Shown here: in pieces, positions 7,266 to 13,155 of the stretch | Layout: each line of letters opens with the position of its first letter | How positions within the stretch are numbered: the stretch's first letter is position 1 | IMG/VR virus record: IMGVR_UViG_3300030106_001866 | Location: 330-20,815 of that record | DNA: 20,486 nt | Direction: 5' to 3' (one strand) | Source: a virus | Position numbers and translations under genes: made by a program | Notes under the pieces: model-generated | What the model saw: the letters and a program-made list of their open reading frames with translations, nothing else | Database searches by the model: none | What the model was told of the DNA's origin: nothing

Positions 7266-8225
7266 TTAATAATTTAGAACTTGGATATTTCCATATTCAT
7301 CAACTACCCACTGAATTGGTTCCTCTCCTGGGGCACGAGTTGTTGTTTGTACTTCAGGTTCAACTTGCTCGACCTCTGGATCCTCTGGTGTTACAACAAG
7401 CTCGGGCAGTTCCTGCTCATCCTCAGTCATGTATTCTAAAACAGGATAAGTTGGTCCCGTGCCATGTGGCCAATCTCTGTTCCTATTCTGTGCCCATTTA
7501 AGAGGCTCGCCCGGTCTACGACCTCCCCCAAAGCCAAGCGGATAATCGTGAAGAATAATCATGCTAAGATTAACTTCAACTTCTTTTGGATATACCTTTC
7601 CTAAATCTCCATGACTAGTGTATGAGGTCTCTGGTAAATCTGAACTGCCCTCGGAAAATAACCTATCTTTAAGGCGTCCGAGTGGTTCTGTGTCGGCTCC
7701 CTTTCCGCCCACAGGTGTTGCGCTATATTCAAATATCCCGGCATCAAAGTTAGGAGTAAAACTAAAATCTGTAATATACACATTTTCATTTCTAATCAGG
7801 TTGCCAAAATTAAATCTAATGTCAAAGAGTGCGCCCTGATAATTGTACACTGGTCTATTAAGTTCTGTCAAGGTGGAGCCATCGAAACTTGTATAATATT
7901 TTCCATATGCCAATCTTGCCAACTTCTGACAAAAGTCTAAATTTTCTTTTGAATCAGCAACATTTCTTGCTGGTAATTTAAATGAAAGATTTAACTTGCG
8001 ATTTGTCTGAGAATATCTAAATGTTTTATTGACGGCACCAAAGTTTGAATCATTCACTGTCCATGTTGCCTCAAATGATTCACTATATGTTGTCAAGAAA
8101 ACAAATCGGGAGAATTGTTCAGTTGGTTCAATTCCACCAGTCTGGCTTCTTGATACTCGTGTAATTTCAAGAGGAAAATATTTTGTTCGTCCTGATGTCT
8201 CTACATTTGAAAATTGATAGCTCAT
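7266..8225 (-). CDS. Baseplate/tube-cap protein, gp48/gp54-like paralog (longer)
   Basis: This 319-residue protein has two parts. Residues 1 to about 230 follow the same order as the adjacent 212-residue protein: a beta hairpin, then RKLNLSFKLPARN (76-88), an aromatic helix KLARLAYGKYY (101-111), GALFDIRF (131-138), VYITDFSFTPN (149-159) and KVYPKEVEVNLSMI (210-223). The C-terminal part (about 266-300) is rich in Glu and Pro and ends in a short hydrophobic tail. In T4, gp48 and gp54 are paralogous proteins joining the baseplate hub to the tail tube and nucleating tube assembly. Two adjacent diverged paralogs between tape measure and wedge gene fit that role. I cannot say which is gp48 and which gp54. 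The start is 2 nt after the preceding stop, with no clear ribosome-binding site, so coupling is likely. Confidence 0.6.
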   Translation of the reverse strand: MSYQFSNVETSGRTKYFPLEITRVSRSQTGGIEPTEQFSRFVFLTTYSESFEATWTVNDSNFGAVNKTFRYSQTNRKLNLSFKLPARNVADSKENLDFCQKLARLAYGKYYTSFDGSTLTELNRPVYNYQGALFDIRFNFGNLIRNENVYITDFSFTPNFDAGIFEYSATPVGGKGADTEPLGRLKDRLFSEGSSDLPETSYTSHGDLGKVYPKEVEVNLSMIILHDYPLGFGGGRRPGEPLKWAQNRNRDWPHGTGPTYPVLEYMTEDEQELPELVVTPEDPEVEQVEPEVQTTTRAPGEEPIQWVVDEYGNIQVLNY

Positions 8226-8227
8226 AA

Positions 8228-8866
8228 TTATTTATAACTAGGGTAACTGGGGGGATACGGCTGACGCCAATTTTCTACTCCTTCATTTTCTTCAATAGAG
8301 TTAATCTCTTCAACATTAGCGATCTCTGGAATAAGAGCCTGGGCACTAACACTGATTGTAAGAAGAATTGGATACAATTCACCAGGACCAGGAGTAATAA
8401 ATCCTTCGTCTGGATTAAGGTCATATGTGAGGTTCGTTATATACACTGTGGTTGAATTACTTGTAGAAGAGTCTCGCAAAAAACTAAGTCCTGAAATGTC
8501 AATATAAGATCCAATCGCTGTTCTTCTGCCAAACTCAAACCGAGGATACATCATTTGAAGTAATAAGTTCACGCTTTGTTGATTATATCTTGCCTCCTCA
8601 ACGGATGAATTGGCAATAACAAAACTAAATGAGATGCTTCTTGCTGTCCCATCTTGTTGAATCATCGGATCCATCACAGATGTAAATGTTTGTTCACTTG
8701 TATCTGGAGCGTGAGTATCACTAAAATCTTGAATAGCCGCTGGGAAAGAAACACTATGTCCAGTGGCTATGTGTTTGAATGTGACAATATAGCTCTTACC
8801 TAATGCGTGCGCTCCTACGGAGCGTCCGTCAGAGTAGATACCACGATTTACTGGTCCAACAGGCAT
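8228..8866 (-). CDS. Baseplate/tube-cap protein, gp48/gp54-like paralog (shorter)
   Basis: This 212-residue protein is beta-rich. Visible elements are VSFPAAIQDFSDTHAP (39-54), DPMIQQDGTARSISFSFVI (66-84), a helix VNLLLQMMYPRFE (99-111), SYIDISGLSFLRD (120-132), VYITNLTYDLNPDEGF (141-156) and LYPILLTISVSAQALIP (164-180). The 'FxAxIxDFSDxxxP' stretch is typical of phage proteins at the tail-tube/baseplate junction. The pattern repeats in the next gene, suggesting tandem duplication and divergence like T4 gp48 and gp54. The last 30 residues are polar and then rich in Pro and Tyr. The gene follows the tape measure gene by 5 nt. Placement right after the tape measure fits a tube-initiation role. 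The fold assignment is inference from motif order. Confidence 0.6.
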   Translation of the reverse strand: MPVGPVNRGIYSDGRSVGAHALGKSYIVTFKHIATGHSVSFPAAIQDFSDTHAPDTSEQTFTSVMDPMIQQDGTARSISFSFVIANSSVEEARYNQQSVNLLLQMMYPRFEFGRRTAIGSYIDISGLSFLRDSSTSNSTTVYITNLTYDLNPDEGFITPGPGELYPILLTISVSAQALIPEIANVEEINSIEENEGVENWRQPYPPSYPSYK

Positions 8867-8871
8867 ATTGT

Positions 8872-11016
8872 TTACACCGCACTATTCGCTGGCTTTGAAC
8901 CAGCGGCACCAAAGTGCTTATTAACTGAACGTCCAAACTCTCTGTTATCCATCTCAATTGTCGAGCTAACTTGAATTGGACGATTGTTAAGGTTTCTAAT
9001 TTCTTTAACGAGTGCATTCATAGCGCCGCTGTTTGCTGATCTCTCAGCAACCATATTTGCCAAGTTGCTCGCTGCTGGTGTTTTTTCAACAGGAACAACA
9101 ACCTCGCCTCCGTGGGCTGTAATTGGTACTGGACCCGTACCAGCAATACCTCCGCCGTCTTGGAACATACTTTTTGCAAGGTTAAACCCTTCATAAGCCA
9201 ACATCGCTGTTCCGAGACCTGGGATTGCTCTTAGTCCCAATTTACCGAGCCCTTTAAGACCAAACTTTTTACCAATGCTTTTTAATCCACTGAAAAGTCC
9301 GCCGCTGCCTTTAGGTTTAAATTTATCAGTCAATCCACTAAACTTTCGACCTATAGAGCTATCCATAATCTTATCTTTTACTTTGCCCTTCAACTTGCCC
9401 ATAAGTCCGCCTTCGCCATCAGCACCGGCACCTTTACGCAAGAATCTAACAAAGAAAGGATCCTTCTCGGAACCGTCTGGTCCTTTGCCAGGTTTTTTAC
9501 CAAAAAGTTTTTCCATGGCTACATTTTTTATTTTATTTAAACCCATCCCACCGCCGATGACACCAGCACCTGCGACAACACTTCCAAGCCCTCCTCCGAG
9601 TCCTGGTATCGCTTTAATTCCTGCGACCGCACTGGAAAAGCCGCCAACTATAAGTTTAGCGAAATCCATCAATGGCTGAATAGCAATTGCCAATTCTCTT
9701 GTGAGGGCAAGTAGCTCATCTTTAAGATCCATTGCAGCTTTAAGATTCGCATCCCTTTCCTCCGCTTGTCTTTTTTGCTCCTCAGTTATTTCCTCAGAAA
9801 GGAATAGACCTCGTATTTCTTGTTCATTAAGCCCGCTTGCATTAGCAATTGCCTTTCTTTGGAACACTGTTAGTTCTTCAAAGCTACCAACTGAGCCTAA
9901 TAAGCCTTGTCGCAGTTCTTCGATAACTGCGTCTGGCCCTTCCATCTGAGCTTCAAGCAGACCCATGGTGTCAAACATTTGTGTACCAAGAACAGCGTTT
10001 AGATTACCTGCTGCGAAGGCTGCTTCCTCAAATGTGTCAAATCTTCCTGCGATTCCGATTAAATCGTTAACAGCCAATCCTGTTTCAACTGCTCGCTTTT
10101 GTAAAGCTTCAAATGCTGGACCAACTTGATCTGCCGCTAAAGATGCTAATTGAGGCAAAGCCCTGTTAAGATTATTAACAGCCTCGCCTAAAGATATTCC
10201 AAGCTCTTGAGCAAGTGTTTCAGTTTCTTGCGTTAGGGCAATGCTTTGTTGAGCATTCATTCCAAAAGTTCTTGTTAAACTTTCAAAAACACCAGTGCTA
10301 TCAGCAGCAGTCACTCCAAGTTCATTTAATTGAGCAACCTCTGTCACTAAGGCATTTTGAACATCCTCGCCCATTAACGCAAAACCAGACAAGCCATCAA
10401 TAAGGGTGCCAAAGGATCGAGCCGACTCTTCAATAGTCACGCCAAATTGTCGATTGCTTGCTTCAAGCTCTAGAATTTGGCTGTTAAAAGATTTACCTAA
10501 TCCAGTTGCCTTAGCAAACCCAGCAGTAGCTTCATCGTTGGCAACAAGTAATTTTTTTGTATTTTTTTGAAGGGCTCCGGCTGCGGAGGCTGCAAAATCA
10601 AGATTATCAACATAGGTCTTGATTGATTCTATTTGGGCATCAAATAATTCTTTCTGCTTCTCAGAAGAGCCCTCTAAAGCCTTATATGATTTTCTTAATT
10701 TAAAGAAAGAACCAGCAAGAGTGTCTGAGCCATCAGTTATGCCAGTCAGACTGACAATAGTTTTATCTAAGTTGCTATTAAAGGTGTTGGCAGCTTGCTG
10801 ACCATCTGCGAAGGCTTTTGTTAGCTTGATGAAGTTTTCAATTGTATCATCAAACTCTGCGTTAACGGCTGTTAGGATATCTCCAAATTCAGAATATTCG
10901 ACAAGAGATTCAGAGAGTTTGGTAAATTGGTTAGCAAAATCACCAAAGCCTGCTTCTTCTGCTTTTTGTGCCGCTTGTAATATTTGTTCTAAAAGTTTAC
11001 CGGCGTCTTCAGCCAT
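8872..11016 (-). CDS. Tail length tape measure protein
   Basis: This 714-residue protein has tape-measure architecture. Residues 1-440 are mainly helical, with Ala, Glu and Leu periodicity. About 440-495 is hydrophobic and Gly-rich, compatible with membrane insertion during DNA ejection. About 500-600 is dense in Lys and Gly. The C-terminal part has AHGGEVVVP (634-642), a variant of the 'GGExVxP' motif common near tape-measure C-termini, and ends in a short helical and beta region. At the usual ratio of about 0.15 nm tail per residue, the full length would give a tail near 107 nm; cleavage would shorten this. T4 gp29, the equivalent, has 590 residues. The start follows TAGGGGG, which overlaps the previous stop, and the position after tube and chaperone-like genes is classical. 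Confidence 0.85.
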   Translation of the reverse strand: MAEDAGKLLEQILQAAQKAEEAGFGDFANQFTKLSESLVEYSEFGDILTAVNAEFDDTIENFIKLTKAFADGQQAANTFNSNLDKTIVSLTGITDGSDTLAGSFFKLRKSYKALEGSSEKQKELFDAQIESIKTYVDNLDFAASAAGALQKNTKKLLVANDEATAGFAKATGLGKSFNSQILELEASNRQFGVTIEESARSFGTLIDGLSGFALMGEDVQNALVTEVAQLNELGVTAADSTGVFESLTRTFGMNAQQSIALTQETETLAQELGISLGEAVNNLNRALPQLASLAADQVGPAFEALQKRAVETGLAVNDLIGIAGRFDTFEEAAFAAGNLNAVLGTQMFDTMGLLEAQMEGPDAVIEELRQGLLGSVGSFEELTVFQRKAIANASGLNEQEIRGLFLSEEITEEQKRQAEERDANLKAAMDLKDELLALTRELAIAIQPLMDFAKLIVGGFSSAVAGIKAIPGLGGGLGSVVAGAGVIGGGMGLNKIKNVAMEKLFGKKPGKGPDGSEKDPFFVRFLRKGAGADGEGGLMGKLKGKVKDKIMDSSIGRKFSGLTDKFKPKGSGGLFSGLKSIGKKFGLKGLGKLGLRAIPGLGTAMLAYEGFNLAKSMFQDGGGIAGTGPVPITAHGGEVVVPVEKTPAASNLANMVAERSANSGAMNALVKEIRNLNNRPIQVSSTIEMDNREFGRSVNKHFGAAGSKPANSAV

Positions 11017-11029
11017 AATTAACTACCCC

Positions 11030-11365
11030 CTATGCGAATGGCCACGGAATTCCGGTAGCTTTTTCAAATTGCTGGAGGGCTCTGTCTAAAGAGGACTTGC
11101 TTCTATAAGTCCTTTGGTCATTAAGTCCGTACTTCTTCATTGCTTTAAGATACCTTGCTTCATTACCCAAAGCAGCTTTAAACAACTCAACATCGCTTCT
11201 CTTGCCCCTTATTCTAACAGGGGGCATACGACCTCGACCAAACATTCCTTGGAGCATCAACTCGATTTGTCCACCAAATGCTGCAAGACCAGACTCGTTT
11301 AAAAGTCCCTCTTTTTTCATATTTAAATTAATTTCAATTTCAACCAAGTCGTTTGGTTCATTCAT
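11030..11365 (-). CDS. Conserved small T4-type phage protein before tape measure
   Basis: This 111-residue protein has no function I can assign. It begins acidic, has a Gly/Met-rich middle (about 30-50), then a basic alpha/beta part with VRIRGKRSDVELFKAAL (50-66), KYGLNDQRTYR (78-88) and a C-terminal helix closing on FEKATGIPWPF. I recall small proteins ending in a similar 'FExxTGxxWPF' in T4-like cyanophages, so this is probably a conserved family, though that recollection needs a search. It is the first gene after the terminator at 11418-11439 and has a strong GGAGGT ribosome-binding site. It precedes the tape measure gene by 13 nt, so a tail-assembly helper role is a reasonable guess. Confidence 0.65.
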   Translation of the reverse strand: MNEPNDLVEIEINLNMKKEGLLNESGLAAFGGQIELMLQGMFGRGRMPPVRIRGKRSDVELFKAALGNEARYLKAMKKYGLNDQRTYRSKSSLDRALQQFEKATGIPWPFA

Positions 11366-11396
11366 CGTAAAGACCTCCGAGTATACTTATCTCTTA

Positions 11397-11405
11397 TAAA
11401 TAGTT
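11397..11405 (-). promoter_or_regulatory. Candidate late promoter motif (AACTATTTA)
   Basis: The minus strand reads AACTATTTA here. It lies 12 nt downstream of the terminator stem and 31 nt upstream of the ATG of the 111-residue gene, with the GGAGGT site in between. A promoter directly after a terminator would restart transcription for the tape-measure and baseplate run. Identical copies occur at 12529, 16072 and 18831. Promoter function is inferred from recurrence and position. Confidence 0.5.
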
Positions 11406-11411
11406 TCACAT

Positions 11412-11439
11412 AAAAAGAAACGGGCATTTCTGCCCGTTT
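11412..11439 (-). terminator. Intrinsic terminator after the gp26-type region
   Basis: AAACGGGCA (11418-11426) and TGCCCGTTT (11431-11439) form a perfect 9-bp stem. On the minus strand the loop is GAAA, a stable GNRA tetraloop, and the stem is followed by TTTCTTTTT. The hairpin starts 6 nt after the stop codon of the small ORF. A T-run also follows on the plus strand, so it may work in both directions. Confidence 0.85.
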
Positions 11440-11445
11440 TTATTA

Positions 11446-11613
11446 TTACCCTCTTCTTGAGGCTTCCTTGTAAGCCTTGCTTTCTTCTTCAAAGTGTTGC
11501 GACAATCTTCTAACAAACCAGTTGCGTAGTTTAACTGGGAGGTTGTAAGCCTCGATAAAACTCCAGCCTCCGTGCATTTTTAAGTAAAAGAACTGTTCAT
11601 AAACAGACGCCAT
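11446..11613 (-). CDS. Small tail-assembly ORF, possibly frameshift-fused to gp26-like gene
   Basis: From the first ATG this encodes 55 residues: an amphipathic helical N-terminus with SVYEQFFYLKMHGGWSF, then EAYNLPVKLRNWFVRRL and a charged end. I recall similar short helical proteins with a 'GWSxxExYxLPxxxR' core beside tail genes in T4-like phages; gp51-type or chaperone-like is a guess. The ATG is 7 nt after the gp26-like stop and has no well-spaced ribosome-binding site; the nearest GGAG is 25 nt upstream. The frame stays open for 27 codons upstream of the ATG, through the overlap, as far as a TTG at 11694, and relative to the gp26-like gene it is shifted by +1 (equivalently -2). A run of seven T lies at the overlap (see the separate site), so the domain may also be made as a C-terminal extension of the gp26-like protein. 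Confidence 0.65.
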   Translation of the reverse strand: MASVYEQFFYLKMHGGWSFIEAYNLPVKLRNWFVRRLSQHFEEESKAYKEASRRG

Positions 11614-11620
11614 ATAGTCA

Positions 11621-12475
11621 TCAGTTAGGCCAAAAAAACTCCGAAGTGAACGGCACCGCCATTTCGGTTGTCGTACCGCATGACGTGCATTCAAAATTCT
11701 GTGTCATTTCAACATTGGGGGTAACTAATTGAACACAAGCACGAAGGAATCGTGCGTCTTGTGCTGGCATATTATCAATAAAGTTAGCAATCTCTGAGGG
11801 TGTATTAACTCCATTAATTGACACAACAAGTTGTTTTAGCAAGGTTGTGGAGGAAGACTCTGGTAGATTTAATTTTCTCAGTTTAGAGGCTGCTTGTTCA
11901 ATGTAGGTTTCATCTTCACCATTTAATAGCCTAAATTCAGCAGTAAATTTAGTTCTGGGCAGTGTCGCAATAAATGTACCCTCTGGTGTTAGCGAAACAT
12001 TTTCAGTATCATCATCAGGCTGAATACCATGATTATGTGGGATTTGTGATAAATCAAAAGTATGATCGGTTTTTGAGCCACAAGCTGGGCAAGTCACATT
12101 TACTTCGTATTGTTCACCATAGCCAGAAATTCTTGCTGCGAGTGTTACTGCGTTTTTATCACCTATCAGCAAACTGTTTGCAGAAATACTCTTATCAACA
12201 ATAAGATTTTCAATCAACCTATCAATTGCCACACCATTCTTAAGCAACGCAGGAGAAGTTAGAATATCCTCGTCCTTTGCGGTCATATACCTCATCTCAA
12301 TCACTTCTTTGCCGTGAAGGGGATGATCAGTAGAATAGAACTTGCCACGAGACGGAAGTTCAACAAACTCTGTTGGAGTTACATACGAAAGCGAAGCGGG
12401 TGCTGCCGGGGATGTTGGAGCAGTAGCCGCAACAGCGTCCGTGGCAGCAGCGGTTCGCTGCTTATTTCTAGACAT
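11621..12475 (-). CDS. 26: gp26-type baseplate/tail-assembly protein with zinc ribbon
   Basis: This 284-residue protein matches the T4 'base plate protein' (gp26) family. After a 30-residue Ala-rich leader come VELPSRGKFYSTDHPL (38-53), IEMRYMTAKDEDILTSP (59-75) and SLLIGDKNAVTLAARISGYG (101-120). Two Cys pairs, CPAC (129-132) and CTSC (263-266), probably form a split zinc ribbon, as in many T4-like relatives. T4 gp26 is an assembly factor of the baseplate hub; these proteins may also act as the tail-assembly chaperone. Its place between tube and tape measure is the position of the chaperone pair in other tailed phages. The start has AGAGGTG, 4 nt before the ATG. Its 3' end carries a possible frameshift site. 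Confidence 0.82.
   Translation of the reverse strand: MSRNKQRTAAATDAVAATAPTSPAAPASLSYVTPTEFVELPSRGKFYSTDHPLHGKEVIEMRYMTAKDEDILTSPALLKNGVAIDRLIENLIVDKSISANSLLIGDKNAVTLAARISGYGEQYEVNVTCPACGSKTDHTFDLSQIPHNHGIQPDDDTENVSLTPEGTFIATLPRTKFTAEFRLLNGEDETYIEQAASKLRKLNLPESSSTTLLKQLVVSINGVNTPSEIANFIDNMPAQDARFLRACVQLVTPNVEMTQNFECTSCGTTTEMAVPFTSEFFWPN
11633..11643 (-). promoter_or_regulatory. Candidate programmed frameshift site (GGAG then T7)
   Basis: The minus strand reads CGGAGTTTTTTTGG near the end of the gp26-like gene, four codons before its stop. A Shine-Dalgarno-like GGAG directly abuts seven T residues. Slippage by +1 or -2 would enter the frame of the small ORF and bypass the TGA at 11621-11623. 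Close Shine-Dalgarno spacing promotes +1 slippage in the prfB case; tail chaperone genes of many phages use -1 or, in Mu, -2 shifts. Function is unproven. Confidence 0.4.
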
Positions 12476-12499
12476 TTACACCTCTTTAAAATAGTCTAT

Positions 12500-12521
12500 A
12501 CATAGTATAACGTATCTATGT
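12500..12521 (-). other. AT-rich hairpin in leader of gp26-like gene
   Basis: ACATAG (12500-12505) and CTATGT (12516-12521) are reverse complements. After a one-base bulge at 12506, ATA (507-509 of the same block) pairs with TAT (513-515), giving nine base pairs around a 3-nt loop. No T-run follows. It lies between two ACTATTT copies (12529-12537 and 12487-12495), so an operator or RNA element is possible. Confidence 0.4.
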
Positions 12522-12528
12522 TATATTT

Positions 12529-12537
12529 TAAATAGTT
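12529..12537 (-). promoter_or_regulatory. Candidate late promoter motif (AACTATTTA)
   Basis: An exact AACTATTTA on the minus strand, 53 nt upstream of the gp26-like ATG and just after the tail-tube stop and a seven-T run. A second, looser copy (GACTATTTTA, 12487-12496) is nearer the gene. This is one of four exact intergenic copies in the window. Confidence 0.45.
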
Positions 12538-12550
12538 TGTAATAAAAAAA

Positions 12551-13114
12551 TCAGGAGCCTTTGGCTTGAACGTCGCCACGTTGATACTCTGCCCAGTCGT
12601 ACCGAACAGAAAGAGTAAGGTCAATCATGTCCTCAGAGCCATAATCCTGTGAACCAAAGTTGACGTTAGTTAAGAAGGCGTTAAGGAACTGCCAGTTTCC
12701 AATAACAATAGTTTCAGGAGATCCACGCTTTGTGCCCATTTCTTTAATAACTAAGTTACCGAGAGCGGAAGTTGCAGACTCTTTAGTAATTGTGGTTCCA
12801 ATAGCAGCGTTAATACTGGTAGGCTTTTCAATGCCAATGCTTGACAAGTATTCATAAAGGATTTTGGCACCGTTGGGATTAACAGGGTCAACCAAAGTTA
12901 TGTCAATACTTTCCCATGTAATTCTACCTGGGTAATGAAAAGTATGATTAAAGAACTGGTGAGAATTATCAGAGATAGTATAAGAAGGGCGATCAACAGA
13001 CTTAGCAAGAAACTGCAAGTTCTGTCCTCCGATTGAAAGTTCAACCAAATATCTAAATTGTCTTTTGGGTTCAAATTCTGGATTCAACCAAAAATTGGAT
13101 TTTTGTTCTGGCAT
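12551..13114 (-). CDS. 19: Tail tube protein gp19
   Basis: This 187-residue protein (T4 gp19 has 163) forms the inner tube of the contractile tail. Typical features are FRYLVELSIGGQ near residues 20-31, FLAKSVDRPSY (35-45), HTFHYPGRITWESIDITLVDP (57-77; the 'YPGxxxWxxIxxTLxD' core of the family), a central helical region and a final beta pair with FLTNVNFGSQDYGSEDMIDL and VRYDWAEY. The gene follows the sheath gene by 41 nt and has a GGAG ribosome-binding site. Directly after its stop is a run of seven T preceded by a 4-bp hairpin, which may be a weak attenuator. Confidence is high from fold pattern and position. Confidence 0.92.
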   Translation of the reverse strand: MPEQKSNFWLNPEFEPKRQFRYLVELSIGGQNLQFLAKSVDRPSYTISDNSHQFFNHTFHYPGRITWESIDITLVDPVNPNGAKILYEYLSSIGIEKPTSINAAIGTTITKESATSALGNLVIKEMGTKRGSPETIVIGNWQFLNAFLTNVNFGSQDYGSEDMIDLTLSVRYDWAEYQRGDVQAKGS

Positions 13115-13137
13115 TATTTGTTAGTCTCCTGTTATAA

Positions 13138-13146
13138 TATATAGTG
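13138..13146 (-). promoter_or_regulatory. Near-match to the ACTATTTA motif before gp19
   Basis: The minus strand reads CACTATATA between the sheath and tube genes, 23 nt before the tube ATG and upstream of its GGAG site. It differs from AACTATTTA at two positions. The short distance resembles the copy before gp13. A separate start for the abundant tube protein would make sense, but the mismatches lower confidence. Confidence 0.3.
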
Positions 13147-13155
13147 CTTTTATTA

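Noticed and set aside
8229-8236. Exact minus-strand TATAAATA, the T4 late promoter consensus
   Set aside because: It overlaps the stop codon of the 212-residue gene and lies 3 nt before the next ATG, so a transcript would be leaderless. The bases also encode Tyr-Lys-stop.
9275-9679. A 134-codon plus-strand frame opposite the tape measure gene
   Set aside because: Its Pro/Ser/Leu-rich sequence is the mirror of the Gly/Lys-rich tape measure segment; there is no support for a real gene.
11395-11402. TATAAATA on the plus strand
   Set aside because: It points away from every gene, and no plus-strand gene follows. It is the complement of the AACTATTTATA stretch treated as a minus-strand motif.
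11614-11694. Extended start (TTG at 11694) for the small ORF after the gp26-like gene
   Set aside because: That start lies deep inside the gp26-like gene without a ribosome-binding site. The open frame there is better read as overlap or as part of a frameshift product.
12538-12562. Possible terminator after the tail tube gene
   Set aside because: A seven-T run follows the stop codon, but the preceding stem has only four base pairs, so I do not list it as a terminator.
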